A DNA stretch of 64,000 nt from Dyella flagellata (GCF_030160275.1 NZ_BSOA01000015.1:251701-315700); one strand, 5' to 3'. Counted from the first letter of the stretch, positions 26,118-35,376 are shown. The notes: a model not told the origin generated them from the sequence alone. Numbers and translations are program-made.

Positions 26118-26987
26118 CTAGCGCAGCTTGCCCAAAATTCCATCCAGCTCGTCATTGCTGTGGTAGTGGATCACCAGCTTGCCGCGACCGCCGCGGCCGT
26201 GCGCCACTTCCACCTTGGTGGCGAAGCGCTCGGCCAGTTCGCGTTCCAGCGCGTCGATGTTCGGATCACGCGCCGGCGCACTCTTGGCCTTGCCCTTGGG
26301 CGCTGTCTGCGCCTTGCGGGCGGCGTCTTCGAGTTCGCGCACGCTCCAATTGTTGCGCGCCGCTTCCAACGCCAGCGCTTCGGCCTGGTACTCGGGCAGG
26401 GTGAGCAGGCAACGGGCATGCCCCATTTCCAGCTTGCCGTCGTCCAGCAGCCGCTTGATCGAAGCGGGCAAGTCGATCAGGCGCAGCATGTTGGATACCG
26501 CCGCGCGGGAACGGCCCACGGCATCGGCGGCCTGCTGGTGGGTGAGATCGAAATCGTCGATCAGGCGCTTGATGGCATCGGCTTCTTCCAGCGGCGTGAG
26601 GTCCTGGCGCTGGATGTTTTCGATCAGCGCCATCGCCGGTACGGCCACTTCGGGCACGTCCTTCACCAGCGCAGGAATCTCGCTGAGCTGCGCGCGTTGC
26701 GCCGCGCGCCAGCGGCGCTCGCCGGCAATCAGCTCGTAGCTGTTCTTGCCAAGCGCGCGCACCACCACGGGTTGGATCAGGCCCTGCGCGCGAATCGAGG
26801 CGGCCAGTTCGTCCAGCGCTTCGTCGTTCCAGTGCCGGCGCGGCTGGTATTTGCCGGGCTGGATGTACTGGATGGGCAGCGAGCGCAGCTCGCCTTCCTG
26901 CTCGATTACCGAAGGCGCGCCGGTCTCGCCGCCGCCAAGCAGCGCATCGAGCCCGCGCCCCAATCCACGTTTCTTCGCCGCAGACAT
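26118..26987 (-). CDS. parB: Chromosome partitioning protein ParB
   Basis: This 289-aa parS-binding CTPase has the N-terminal ParA-interacting leader KKRGLGRGLDALLGG, the CTP-binding segment with PGKYQPRRHW and ELIAGERRWRAA, and a helix-turn-helix DLTHQQAADAVGRSRAAVSNMLRL. The C-terminal dimer domain is VEVAHGRGGRGKLVIHYHS. It is predicted to bind the two TGTTCCACGTGGAACA sites found in recF. It starts 9 bases after parA, forming a parA-parB operon. Confidence 0.96.
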   Translation of the reverse strand: MSAAKKRGLGRGLDALLGGGETGAPSVIEQEGELRSLPIQYIQPGKYQPRRHWNDEALDELAASIRAQGLIQPVVVRALGKNSYELIAGERRWRAAQRAQLSEIPALVKDVPEVAVPAMALIENIQRQDLTPLEEADAIKRLIDDFDLTHQQAADAVGRSRAAVSNMLRLIDLPASIKRLLDDGKLEMGHARCLLTLPEYQAEALALEAARNNWSVRELEDAARKAQTAPKGKAKSAPARDPNIDALERELAERFATKVEVAHGRGGRGKLVIHYHSNDELDGILGKLR

Positions 26988-26996
26988 GCTTGCGTA

Positions 26997-27848
26997 TTAC
27001 TCCTGATCCAGATGGGCCGAGGCCTCGGCGGACTCCTCCGGGGAGTCGCCGTGCATGGCGTGCAGTGCCGCCACCGCCGCCTGCGAGCCGCGTTCGCGAC
27101 GAATGATTTCGCCGGCAAGGCCGATGTAGGCGATCGCACCGCGCGAACTGCGATCGTAAAGATGGATCGGCTGGCCATGGCTGGGCGCCTCGGCGAGCCG
27201 CACGTTGCGCGGAATGATCGAACGCAGCACCTTGTCGCCGAAATGCTGGGTGAGCTGCGCGGACACTTCGTTGCCGAGGTTGTTGCGCACGTCGTACATG
27301 GTGCGCAGCAGGCCTTCGATTTCCAACTGCGGATTCAGGTGCTGGCGCACGGCCTTGACGGTGTCGAGCAGGCTGGAGAGGCCTTCCAGTGCGAAGTATT
27401 CGCACTGCACCGGAACCAGCAGGCTGTTCGCCGCAGTGAGCGCGTTGACGGTGAGCAGATGCAGCGTGGGCGGGCAGTCGATCAGGACGATGTCGTACTT
27501 GCCGCTGACTTTCGCGAGTTGCTCCTTGAGCCGGTTCTCGCGCGCCAGCGCATCCATCAGCTTCAACTCGGCCGCGGTCAGGTCGCCATTGCCCGGCAGC
27601 AGGTCGTAATGCGCTTCGGTGGTGACGATGGCCTTCTCGATCGCCGCTTCGCCAAGCAGCACTTCGCAGCCGCTGGGCGAGGCATCGTGCTTGTCCACGC
27701 CCGATGCCATGGTCGCGTTGCCCTGCGGGTCGAGATCGACCAGCAGCACCTTGCGCTTCGCCGCAGCGAGCGCCGCGGCGAGATTGACAGCGGTAGTGGT
27801 CTTGCCGACGCCACCTTTTTGGTTGGCGACAGCGATGATACGGGCCAT
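26997..27848 (-). CDS. parA: Chromosome partitioning ATPase ParA (Soj)
   Basis: This 283-aa deviant Walker ATPase drives origin segregation with ParB. It has KGGVGKTTTAVNLAAAL (deviant Walker A), VDLDPQGNATMASG and IVLIDCPPTLHLLT (Walker B). It lies between rsmG and parB, the usual rsmG-parA-parB order near the origin. However, 91 bases plus a REP unit separate it from rsmG. Confidence 0.96.
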   Translation of the reverse strand: MARIIAVANQKGGVGKTTTAVNLAAALAAAKRKVLLVDLDPQGNATMASGVDKHDASPSGCEVLLGEAAIEKAIVTTEAHYDLLPGNGDLTAAELKLMDALARENRLKEQLAKVSGKYDIVLIDCPPTLHLLTVNALTAANSLLVPVQCEYFALEGLSSLLDTVKAVRQHLNPQLEIEGLLRTMYDVRNNLGNEVSAQLTQHFGDKVLRSIIPRNVRLAEAPSHGQPIHLYDRSSRGAIAYIGLAGEIIRRERGSQAAVAALHAMHGDSPEESAEASAHLDQE

Positions 27849-27937
27849 GTCTCGTCCGGTACCGTGGATGGGATTCGAAAAGGACGGCTAGATTAGCAGG
27901 AAGGGGGCGGCGAAGCCTGAGGTATTCAGGTGTTGGC

Positions 27938-28009
27938 GTGTAGGCTGGGATGGCAATCCCAGCATCGAAATGCCGCATGGCAAGCTGGGATTACCATCCC
28001 AGCCTACAC
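27938..28009. repeat. REP-like palindromic unit, full-length pair (copy F)
   Basis: GTGTAG-GCTGGGAT-GGCA-ATCCCAGC, a 20-base spacer, then GCTGGGAT-TACC-ATCCCAGC-CTACAC. The TAG stop of rsmG (28006-28004 on minus) is within its right arm. Confidence 0.88.
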
Positions 28010-28645
28010 GGCGTTTGCGCGCTCCAGGATGACCAGGTGGCGTTCCGCCGGACCCAGCCCCGGTACGGTCAGCGCGTGGATGCCGTGCAGGGCAAAGGCG
28101 GGTGGCACGGCGGCAAGCTCCTCATCCGGCGTCTTGCCCTTCATTGCCAGCCACACTCCACCCGGCGCCAGCAGATGCCCGCCCCAGGCCAGCATGTCCG
28201 CCAGGCTGGCGAAGGCGCGCGCGGTGATGCAATCGAATTGGCCCTCCACCTCTTCCACGCGCGACTGCACGGCGCGCACGCCTTCCAGCTTCAGCGCGCG
28301 AATGGCTTCGCGCAGGAAGCGCACTTTCTTGCCGTTGGAATCGACCAGCAGCACCTGCCGCCCGGGTGCGGCGATCGCCAGCGGAATGCCCGGCAGGCCG
28401 GGGCCGGTGCCGAGGTCGGCCAGCGTTTCGCCGCGGACATGGGGCAGGATGGCCAGGGAATCGAGCAGATGCCGAGTCACCATCTCGGCCGGGTCGCGGA
28501 TCGCGGTGAGGTTGTAGGCCGCGTTCCAGCGCTCCAGCAGCGCGAGGTAATCGAGCAGGCGCGGCACGGCCTCCGCCGGCAGGGCAAGGCCGAGCCCGGC
28601 GATACCCTTCTCGAGCTGGATTTGCAGGGCGGAGCGGTCGGTCAT
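28004..28645 (-). CDS. rsmG: 16S rRNA (guanine527-N7)-methyltransferase RsmG
   Basis: This 213-aa SAM-dependent enzyme methylates G527 of 16S rRNA. Visible features are YNLTAIRDPAEMVTRHLLDSLA, the SAM site LADLGTGPGLPGIPLAI, and RVEEVEGQFDCITARAFASL. mnmG, which often precedes it, is not in this window. The stop codon is supplied by the REP-like repeat, giving the C-terminus ERANAV. Confidence 0.95.
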   Translation of the reverse strand: MTDRSALQIQLEKGIAGLGLALPAEAVPRLLDYLALLERWNAAYNLTAIRDPAEMVTRHLLDSLAILPHVRGETLADLGTGPGLPGIPLAIAAPGRQVLLVDSNGKKVRFLREAIRALKLEGVRAVQSRVEEVEGQFDCITARAFASLADMLAWGGHLLAPGGVWLAMKGKTPDEELAAVPPAFALHGIHALTVPGLGPAERHLVILERANAV

Positions 28646-28699
28646 CGCGATGCCTCAGGACGCGGGAAGCCGCGCAGTATCCCTTTGAGTTCCGGATAA

Positions 28700-28730
28700 A
28701 AGAAGACCCGCCGCAGCGGGTCGAACTTTT
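28700..28730 (-). terminator. Terminator downstream of SPFH-like gene
   Basis: The arms GACCCGC and GCGGGTC (28705-28722) have a 4-base loop, followed on the minus strand by TTCTTTTAT. It lies about 60 bases after the SPFH-like gene stop. A T-run on the plus side (TTTTT) may let it act both ways. Confidence 0.75.
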
Positions 28731-28784
28731 TCACATTCCCCTGGGCCGGTGCTTCTTGGGCAGCCTGGCCAGATCGGTTTTTGC

Positions 28785-29243
28785 TTAAGCGGCCGCGTCC
28801 AGCTCCACACGGGTGACCATCACGCCGCGCAGGCGCAGCTGCTGGTTGAGGTTGCCTTTGAGGCGGGTCGCGACTTCGCGGCGCTGTTGCTGGTCGGCTT
28901 CGGCTTCGCTTTGCAGCGCTTGCTCCACGCTGTTACGGATGAGCTGGTCGGCGGTTTCGATCACCGCATCGGCCCGCTCGGGTTCCAGCACCTGCCAATA
29001 GACCGTGCCTTGCACCGGCGTGGTTTCGGCAAAAGAGGCATCGAAACGCAGTACGCGGCCACCGAGATCGATGCGATGGCCGACGCGGTCGAGCAGCGGC
29101 AGCACTACATGGGTGCCCGGCTGCAGCAGGCGAACCGGCTTGCCGTTGCGGTAGAGGCTGTAGACCTGTCCTACCGGGACACGTTTCACCGCCACGGCGG
29201 CCAGCGCGAGAACCACGATGATGGTGAAGGTCATGATAGTCAT
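28785..29243 (-). CDS. Short SPFH/Band-7-like membrane protein
   Basis: This protein of at most 152 aa has one N-terminal TM segment (MTFTIIVVLALAAVAV). An SPFH-like strand set follows (VPVGQVYSLYRNGKPVRLLQPGTHVVLPLLDRV), then a helical tail (IRNSVEQALQSEAEADQQQRREVATRLKGNLNQQLRLRGV). This is about half the length of stomatin/HflK-type proteins, so it is a minimal version. Function unknown. Met4 (29234) is an alternative start. It is followed by a clear terminator. Confidence 0.75.
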   Translation of the reverse strand: MTIMTFTIIVVLALAAVAVKRVPVGQVYSLYRNGKPVRLLQPGTHVVLPLLDRVGHRIDLGGRVLRFDASFAETTPVQGTVYWQVLEPERADAVIETADQLIRNSVEQALQSEAEADQQQRREVATRLKGNLNQQLRLRGVMVTRVELDAAA

Positions 29244-29474
29244 AGTCTGTCAAAACAACTAGTTAACTGCGATTTCTAAAAACTTTACGGAAGGACATTC
29301 TACAGGTCTAGGCTTACGCCCGGATTAATGTCTATTTAACGCCCTGAAAAACTCTCCCGCAAGCCCTTTTGTCTGCAAATCTTTAACTCTTGCCGACGTG
29401 GAAGTTGATGCATCGTCCATGCCTCAGCTCTTCGGACGTTGCCCCTTTCCTTCGTGCTGTGACCCAACGCACAT

Positions 29475-29504
29475 CGCCCCGCCGATAGGTCTATCGGCAG
29501 GGCG
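29475..29504. terminator. Hairpin downstream of pirin gene
   Basis: CCGATAG and CTATCGG form a perfect inner stem, with outer CGCCC/GGGCG partly pairing. There is no strong T-tract. The 287 bases between the SPFH-like and pirin genes (29244-29530) hold no other recognised feature. Confidence 0.45.
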
Positions 29505-29530
29505 ATTGGGTTGCTGAAGCTTTGCTTGGT

Positions 29531-30364
29531 TTAGAACTTGCCGGCGCGGAAGTCGGCGATCGCCTCGTGGATCTGTTCGGGCGTATTCATGACGAACGGA
29601 CCGTAGCGGGCGACCGGTTCCTGCAAGGGCTGACCGGCCACCAACAGCACGCGCGCGGCGGCTTCGCGCCCCGCAATGCGCACGCTGTCGCCGTTTGACA
29701 GCACCGCCAGCTCGCTGCGCAGGAGCTTCTCGCCGGCAACCTGAGCGTCGGTGCCATCGAATACATAGGCAAAAGCGTGGTGGCCTTCCGGCAACGGGAT
29801 CTCGATGCTGGCGCCCGCTTCCACGGCGATGTCCAGGTACACCGGGGCGGTGACAATTCCCGACACCGGACCGGTTACGTCACCGAAATGGCCGGCAATG
29901 ACCTTGAGCGTCACTCCCTTGACCGGGCTCACAACGGGAATGTGTTCCGGATCAATATCTTGGTAGCGCGGCTCGGTCATTTTGTCCTTGGCCGGCAGGT
30001 TCACCCACAGCTGGAAACCCCACATCAGGCCGTTTTCCTGCTGCGGCATTTCCGAATGCAGGATGCCCCGGCCGGCAGTCATCCACTGCACGCTGCCGGG
30101 CCTGAGATCGCCGCGGTTACCGTGGTTGTCGCCATGCTGCATATGCCCGGCAAGCATGTAGGTAACGGTTTCGAAACCGCGGTGCGGATGCTCCGGAAAG
30201 CCGGCAAGGTAGTCGTCCGCCTGGTCGGAGCGGAATTCGTCCAGCAACAGGAATGGGTCGAGCATGTCCAGCCCCGGCTGGCCAATGATGCGCTTGAGCT
30301 TTACGCCCGCCCCGTCGGAGGTATCGCTGCCACGGATGCGGCGAAGGATGCGGCGTTCGGTCAT
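29531..30364 (-). CDS. Pirin family protein
   Basis: This 277-aa bicupin has the pirin signature DPFLLLDEFRSDQADDYLAGFPEHPHRGFETVTYML, with metal-ligand His residues in EHPHRGFE, followed by GRGILHSEMP. A C-terminal cupin half covers the remainder. Some bacterial pirins have quercetin 2,3-dioxygenase activity; the role here is unknown. ATG 30364 gives the conserved start MTERRILRRIRG. A longer reading to 30499 is not supported. Confidence 0.9.
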   Translation of the reverse strand: MTERRILRRIRGSDTSDGAGVKLKRIIGQPGLDMLDPFLLLDEFRSDQADDYLAGFPEHPHRGFETVTYMLAGHMQHGDNHGNRGDLRPGSVQWMTAGRGILHSEMPQQENGLMWGFQLWVNLPAKDKMTEPRYQDIDPEHIPVVSPVKGVTLKVIAGHFGDVTGPVSGIVTAPVYLDIAVEAGASIEIPLPEGHHAFAYVFDGTDAQVAGEKLLRSELAVLSNGDSVRIAGREAAARVLLVAGQPLQEPVARYGPFVMNTPEQIHEAIADFRAGKF

Positions 30365-30455
30365 GGTGTGCTCCAGCCAGAAGGATCTGGCACCCATGAT
30401 GGTTGTGCCGGAGTGTAGGCCCAAGTGGGGGGTGGCGAACGGAGTGTTTCGAGCA

Positions 30456-30536
30456 GGGAACGGGGAACGTTTTGCACGACGCGAGCAGGATTTCGGCAAT
30501 CAAACCAAACGCCGACGTTTCCTGTTCCCCGTTCCC
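30456..30536. repeat. Inverted repeat GGGAACGGGGAAC / GTTCCCCGTTCCC
   Basis: Thirteen-base perfect arms lie 55 bases apart in the intergenic space between the UPF0149 and pirin genes. The unit is unlike the REP or MITE families here. It could be a terminator-like structure or another dispersed repeat. Confidence 0.7.
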
Positions 30537-30544
30537 CGCTTTTA

Positions 30545-31234
30545 TCAATGCACCCAGTGCCCGCTACGCTGCCGCGGCGGGGGCTGCTGTTCGGTCCTAG
30601 CCTCGTTGGCGCGGTTGAGCGCATCGAGTTCCGCTTCGGTGGCGGGATGCTCGTACCAATAATGGTTCACCGCCGCCAACACGGCGGGCAGCTGCGCCAG
30701 GCAGTCGTCGTATTCTTCGTCGTTGAGCTTTTCGAACTCGGCTTCGGCGCTCAGGATGCCTTCGTCCACCGCCAGGGCCATCACCGGACCGAGCATTTCC
30801 ATCAACGGCGGGTCGTCGGCCAGACGCTTTTCCCATAGCGAGGCGCGCAGGTCGATGCCGCGGCTGAAGCCCTCGCACCAGCCAGCCGCCGAGAGCGCGG
30901 GACCCGCTTCGCTATCGACCTCGCCCAGGATCGGTTCATAGGCATCTACATCCAGCTCGGCGCTGATCGAATCATTGAGCTTGGCCAGCAGCGCCAGCAC
31001 GCGATTGCCTTCGGTTTCGTCGGCAAACGGCTCGTGCAGCACCTCGGGCAGCCACTCTTCGGGCAGCACCCGCGTCGGGCCCACGGCCAGGGCGCTCAGT
31101 AAGCCGTGCACGCCATCGAGCAGCAGGTGGCCTTCGTTTTCCTGGGCGTGCCCGCGCAGGTAAGCGTCGAGTTCGTCCAGTTCGCTATCGTCCAGCGAGC
31201 TGGGCCAGTCGGTCTTGGTATCGCTCATCATCAT
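30545..31234 (-). CDS. UPF0149/YecA-family protein
   Basis: This 229-aa acidic protein has the family pattern LDELDAYLRGHAQENEGHLLLDGVHGLLSALAVGP, then GWCEGFSRGIDL and later LPAVLAAVNHYWYEH. It lacks the C-terminal SEC-type zinc motif of full YecA. Function unknown. Its ATG overlaps the TGA stop of xthA (ATGA), so it is translationally coupled to that gene. Three consecutive ATG codons make the exact start uncertain (31234, 31231 or 31228). Confidence 0.82.
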   Translation of the reverse strand: MMMSDTKTDWPSSLDDSELDELDAYLRGHAQENEGHLLLDGVHGLLSALAVGPTRVLPEEWLPEVLHEPFADETEGNRVLALLAKLNDSISAELDVDAYEPILGEVDSEAGPALSAAGWCEGFSRGIDLRASLWEKRLADDPPLMEMLGPVMALAVDEGILSAEAEFEKLNDEEYDDCLAQLPAVLAAVNHYWYEHPATEAELDALNRANEARTEQQPPPRQRSGHWVH

Positions 31235-32013
31235 TCAATATCCAGTTCTACCGTGACTGGAGTGTGGTCGGAGGGCCGCTCCCAGCGCCGCGGTTCGCGG
31301 TCGATAGTGGCAGCCCTGGCCGAAGATTTCAGGGCATCGCCAAGCAGGATCAAGTCGATGCGCAAGCCCATGTTGCGCCGGAATGCGCCCTGCCGATAGT
31401 CCCACCAGCTGAAATGGCCACCGGCCTGCTCAAACAACCGGAAACTGTCGTGCAAGCCCATGTCTGCCAAGTCTTTCAGGGCAGCGCGCTCGGGTGGGGA
31501 ACACAGCACGTCCTCGCCCCAGGCGAGCGGGTCGTAGACGTCCCGGTCATCGGGCGCGATGTTGAAGTCGCCCAATACCACCAGCTTGGGATGGCGCCTG
31601 ATTTCTTCGGCGAGGAAATCCCGCACGCGTTCCAGCCAGTGCAGCTTATAGGCGTATTTCTCATCGCCTACGGCCTTACCGTTGACCACATAGAGGTCGA
31701 CCACACGCACGCCGCCGATCGTGGCCGCAAGGATGCGTCGCTGCGGATCGTCCAGGCCGGGAATGTCGGTGATCACGTCCGTGAAGCTCAGGCCCGTGTC
31801 ATTGCGTGCCAGGATCGCCACGCCGTTGTAGGTTTTCTGCCCGGCGTAGACCGCCTGGTAGCCGGCCGCGGCCAGTTCGTCGACCGGAAACTTGGCGTCC
31901 TCCAGCTTGGTTTCCTGCAGCGCCACCACGTCCGGGCGCGCGTCGGCCAGCCACTGGGTGAGGTGCGGAATGCGCACCTTCAGCGAGTTCACGTTCCATG
32001 AGGCGATTTTCAT
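31231..32013 (-). CDS. xthA: Exodeoxyribonuclease III
   Basis: This 260-aa AP endonuclease/3'-5' exonuclease for base-excision repair has the start MKIASWNVNSLKVR, the metal Glu in LQETKLED, the GDFNIAPDDRDV block, and the closing SDHTPVTVELDIE with catalytic Asp-His. ATG 32013 gives the canonical N-terminus. It overlaps the UPF0149 gene by 4 bases. Confidence 0.95.
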   Translation of the reverse strand: MKIASWNVNSLKVRIPHLTQWLADARPDVVALQETKLEDAKFPVDELAAAGYQAVYAGQKTYNGVAILARNDTGLSFTDVITDIPGLDDPQRRILAATIGGVRVVDLYVVNGKAVGDEKYAYKLHWLERVRDFLAEEIRRHPKLVVLGDFNIAPDDRDVYDPLAWGEDVLCSPPERAALKDLADMGLHDSFRLFEQAGGHFSWWDYRQGAFRRNMGLRIDLILLGDALKSSARAATIDREPRRWERPSDHTPVTVELDIE

Positions 32014-32146
32014 GGGCCAGGATTGTACGGGATGAAGATGACGCACACCGTCCGGCATGGCCAGGCAGTGTCTTCATGCACATGGGCCAGGACGGTCCAG
32101 CTGCTAGCGTTGGGGTTTTTCTGTGCTCAGTGTCTAGGGGACGTCC

Positions 32147-34201
32147 ATGCTCAAATCCTCCCGTCTGTTGCTGCCCATGCTGGCGGCCTTGCTTGCTCCG
32201 TCCGCGCTGCTGGCCGATACCCATAGCGCCACCGATCCGCGCATCGAGGCGCTGCTGGGCCAGCTGGGCAAGGTCCGCGAGGTCAGAGAAGTGGCCTTGT
32301 CGCCGGACGGCCATCAGCTCGCCTGGGTGGTGGAAACCCAGGGCAAGCCGGGCATCATGCTGGCCGACGCCGACGGCAAGAATGCGCACAGTGTCGGCCT
32401 GGCCACGAAGCCCGGCGCATGCAGCGAAAACAACCTGGCGTGGGCGCCGGATTCGCGTCATCTCGCCTTTCTTTCCAACTGCGCCGGCGACAAGGCCGAT
32501 ACGGGTGGCCGTAAGCAGCCGGAGATCTACGCCCTCGATACGCAAGCGCCAACCAAACCTGCTCGCCTGTCCCATCTCAACGGCTATGTGCAGGCGATGA
32601 GCTGGGCTCCGGACGGCAAGACCCTGGCTTTCCTGTACGTGGAAGGCGGCACACGGCGCGCCAGCGCGCTGGCCGCGGCCAAGCCCGCGATTGGCGAGAT
32701 CGGCGTGGAAGGCGTTGAAGTGCAACGCGTTGCCATCTTGTCGGCGCAAGGCGGCAGCTTGCAGCAAGTCACGCCCGCCGGCAGCCATGTCTACGAATTT
32801 GCCTGGGCGCCGGATAGCGCGCGCATCGCCTACGTCGCCGCGCCGCCCCCGGGTGACAACAACTGGTGGGTCTCCCAGCTTTATGTGCAGGCCGCGCAGC
32901 CGAATGCATCGCGCGCATCGGTAGTCGATCCGAACACCCTCAGCGGGCCGTTGCATGGTTTGCAGGTAGCCGTGCCGCGCTGGTCGCCGGATGGTTCGCG
33001 AATCGCCTTCATCGGCGGCCTGATGAGCGACCAGGGCTTCACCGGCGGCGATATCTATAGCGTTGCCGCATCCGGCGGCACACCCGACGATCTCACGCCA
33101 GGCATCCACGTTACGCCTTCGTGGTTTACCTGGCAGTCGCCGCAATCGCTGCTGGTCGATCAGATCAGCAACGGCAACCCGCAATTGGCGGAATATGCGG
33201 TGGACGCACATCACGCGCAGCAGCAACGCGTGCTGTTCACAGCACCGGGCTATGTGGGCGATGGCAGCGCGATTCTCGGGCTGTCGTTTTCCGCCGACCA
33301 TCGCCAAGTGGCGTTTGCGCAATCCTCGTTCGAGCTTGCGCCGGAGGTGTATGCCGGCCCGGTCGGCAACGCCATGCCTCACGCTGTTACCGCATTCAAC
33401 GCGGAGCTGAAGCCGAGCTGGGGCAAGGCCGAATCGGTCGAGTGGGACAACGAAGGTTTCCATGTGCAGGGCTGGCTGCTGTACCCGGCTCATTACGATC
33501 CCAGCAAGCGCTACCCGATGATCGTCAACGTACATGGCGGCCCGTCCGGCGCGGTGATGCAGCATTGGCCTTCGGTGGGCTACGGCGCCGTTCCGTTCTC
33601 CGCTCTGGGCTACTTCGTGTTCATGCCCAATCCGCGTGGCAGCTACGGACAAGGCGAAACCTTCGTGCAGGCCAACCGCAAGGACTTCGGCTATGGCGAC
33701 CTGCGCGACACGCTGGCCGGCGTGGATGCAGTGGAAAAGAAAGTTCCGGTCGACGAGCATCGCCTGGGACTGACCGGCTGGAGCTACGGCGGTTTCATGA
33801 GCATGTTCGCCCCTACGCAGACGCAGCGCTTCCGTGCGGTGGTCGCCGGCGCCGGCATTTCCAACTGGCAGAGCTATTACGGCGAAAACCTGATCGACCA
33901 GTGGATGATTCCGTTCTTCGGCGCTTCGGTCTATGACGATCCGGCCGTCTACGCGAAGAGCTCGGCGATCAACTTCATCAAGAAAGTGAAGACACCCACC
34001 TTGATCGTGGTCGGCGAGCGCGACGCGGAGTGCCCGGCGCCGCAATCGTTCGAATACTGGCATGCCTTGCGCACGCTGGGTGTACCGACGTCGTTGGTGG
34101 TGTATCCGAATGAAGGGCACCACTTCTACAACCCGGTCAATCAGCGCGACGTACTGCAGCGGGCGTTAAACTGGTTCGAGACGTATTTGCCGCCGCAATA
34201 A
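32147..34201 (+). CDS. Secreted S9 family peptidase (acylaminoacyl/dipeptidyl peptidase type)
   Basis: This 684-aa serine peptidase has a signal peptide (MLKSSRLLLPMLAALLAPSALLA), a WD/propeller-like N-terminal part with repeated WAPDSRH/WSPDGSRIAF motifs, and a C-terminal hydrolase domain. The nucleophile is Ser near 546 in GWSYGG, the Asp near 626 is in GERDAE and the His near 658 is in EGHHFY. It is predicted to degrade peptides in the periplasm. It is the third S9 gene in the window, separate from the head-to-head pair. A half REP unit follows. Confidence 0.92.
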   Translation: MLKSSRLLLPMLAALLAPSALLADTHSATDPRIEALLGQLGKVREVREVALSPDGHQLAWVVETQGKPGIMLADADGKNAHSVGLATKPGACSENNLAWAPDSRHLAFLSNCAGDKADTGGRKQPEIYALDTQAPTKPARLSHLNGYVQAMSWAPDGKTLAFLYVEGGTRRASALAAAKPAIGEIGVEGVEVQRVAILSAQGGSLQQVTPAGSHVYEFAWAPDSARIAYVAAPPPGDNNWWVSQLYVQAAQPNASRASVVDPNTLSGPLHGLQVAVPRWSPDGSRIAFIGGLMSDQGFTGGDIYSVAASGGTPDDLTPGIHVTPSWFTWQSPQSLLVDQISNGNPQLAEYAVDAHHAQQQRVLFTAPGYVGDGSAILGLSFSADHRQVAFAQSSFELAPEVYAGPVGNAMPHAVTAFNAELKPSWGKAESVEWDNEGFHVQGWLLYPAHYDPSKRYPMIVNVHGGPSGAVMQHWPSVGYGAVPFSALGYFVFMPNPRGSYGQGETFVQANRKDFGYGDLRDTLAGVDAVEKKVPVDEHRLGLTGWSYGGFMSMFAPTQTQRFRAVVAGAGISNWQSYYGENLIDQWMIPFFGASVYDDPAVYAKSSAINFIKKVKTPTLIVVGERDAECPAPQSFEYWHALRTLGVPTSLVVYPNEGHHFYNPVNQRDVLQRALNWFETYLPPQ

Positions 34202-34217
34202 GCCGCTTGACGGAACC

Positions 34218-34245
34218 GTAGGCTGGGATGGCAATCCCAGCCTGC
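34218..34245. repeat. REP-like unit, short hairpin of the GGCA class (copy G)
   Basis: GTAG-GCTGGGAT-GGCA-ATCCCAGC-CTGC. It matches the product expected from deletion between the two ATCCCAGC repeats of a full unit, with CTAC changed to CTGC. Confidence 0.8.
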
Positions 34246-34296
34246 TTTCACTGCCGTGTCGCGTGCAGCGAGACGCGCCAGTCATACCATAGCTGG

Positions 34297-35376
34297 ATGT
34301 CGAAGCCCCTTTTTCCTACCGCCTTCAAGGGCCGCGGCGCCCTTAGTAACCCTGAGGGTCGCTTTGAGCCGACGCAAGCAGTCGAAGAAGACGATGGATG
34401 GTATCGAGACGAGGAAGCGGTTCGCCCGAAGACGGAAATCCGCGAGGAAATCGCGCGATCCGTCATCAATCGAAACGACTCGCCGGATGTAGGCTTCGAA
34501 CAGGCGATCAATCCTTTCCGTGGTTGCGAGCATGGATGCGTGTACTGCTACGCGCGGCCCTCTCATGCTTATCTCAATCTCTCGCCGGGTCTCGATTTCG
34601 AGACGAAGTTGTCGGTAAAGACCAATTTTGTCGAAACGCTGCGAAGTGAGCTGGCCAAACCAGGCTATCGTTGTTCGCCGATCAACATAGGCAGTAACAC
34701 CGACGCCTACCAGCCGATAGAGAAGCGATGGCAGGTGACTCGTGCCGCCTTGGCGCTACTTAGCGAATGCAATCATCCTTGCACGATCGTAACCAAGAAT
34801 GGGCTGATCGAACGCGACCTGGACATTCTTGCCTCCATGGCCGAGCGCCAACTCGTCCAGGTTTTAATTTCCATCAACTCGCTCGACAATCGATTGGCGT
34901 CCAAGCTGGAACCCCGTGCGTCAGCCCCGCATCGTCGACTGCAAGCAGTGAAGGCCTTGCATGAGGGTGGTGTTCCCGTGGGCATCCTGGTGGCACCCAT
35001 TATTCCAGCGCTGAACGAAGGCGATCTGGAACAGATCATCGAACGGGCCGCCGCCAACGGCGCCAATTGCGTGGGCTATACCTGTATCCGGCTTCCGCAC
35101 GAGCTGAAGCAGCTATTTCGCGAATGGCTGGCTCAGCATTACCCCGACCGAGCAACGCACATCATGAGCTTGATCCAGCAAATGAATGGCGGGAAGGATT
35201 ACGACAGCCAATTCGCTACGCGCATGCGCGGCCAGGGCATTTTCGCGGACATAATCCGTAAACGCGTGCAGGTGGCCGCGCGTAAAGGCGGGTTGCATGA
35301 AGCCTGGAACCGGAGCCTTGATACTTCGAAGTTCACGCCGCCTCGAATGCCATCTCCCCAGGGCGAGCTGTTTTAG
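34297..35376 (+). CDS. PA0069-type radical SAM protein (spore photoproduct lyase-like)
   Basis: This is a 359-aa radical SAM enzyme. The [4Fe-4S] motif is CEHGCVYCYAR (CxxxCxxC). The following segment includes NIGSNTDAYQPIEKRWQVTR and VGILVAPIIPALNEGDLE. The family resembles spore photoproduct lyase but occurs in non-sporulating bacteria, and its substrate is not known to me. ATG 34297 was chosen as the first Met before the conserved FKGRGALSNPEGRFE; no clear ribosome site is visible. Composition looks a little less GC-rich than neighbours. Confidence 0.87.
   Translation: MSKPLFPTAFKGRGALSNPEGRFEPTQAVEEDDGWYRDEEAVRPKTEIREEIARSVINRNDSPDVGFEQAINPFRGCEHGCVYCYARPSHAYLNLSPGLDFETKLSVKTNFVETLRSELAKPGYRCSPINIGSNTDAYQPIEKRWQVTRAALALLSECNHPCTIVTKNGLIERDLDILASMAERQLVQVLISINSLDNRLASKLEPRASAPHRRLQAVKALHEGGVPVGILVAPIIPALNEGDLEQIIERAAANGANCVGYTCIRLPHELKQLFREWLAQHYPDRATHIMSLIQQMNGGKDYDSQFATRMRGQGIFADIIRKRVQVAARKGGLHEAWNRSLDTSKFTPPRMPSPQGELF

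Noticed and set aside
26266..27978. A 570-codon frame across parA and parB in another reading frame
   Set aside because: Both parA and parB are unmistakable in their own frames. This frame has no motif and runs through a REP unit.
31799..34123. A 774-codon minus-strand reading frame opposite the S9 peptidase gene
   Set aside because: It is the antisense shadow of a clear peptidase gene on the plus strand. Its composition is His/Arg/Gln-rich with no recognisable domain, as expected for high-GC antisense frames.
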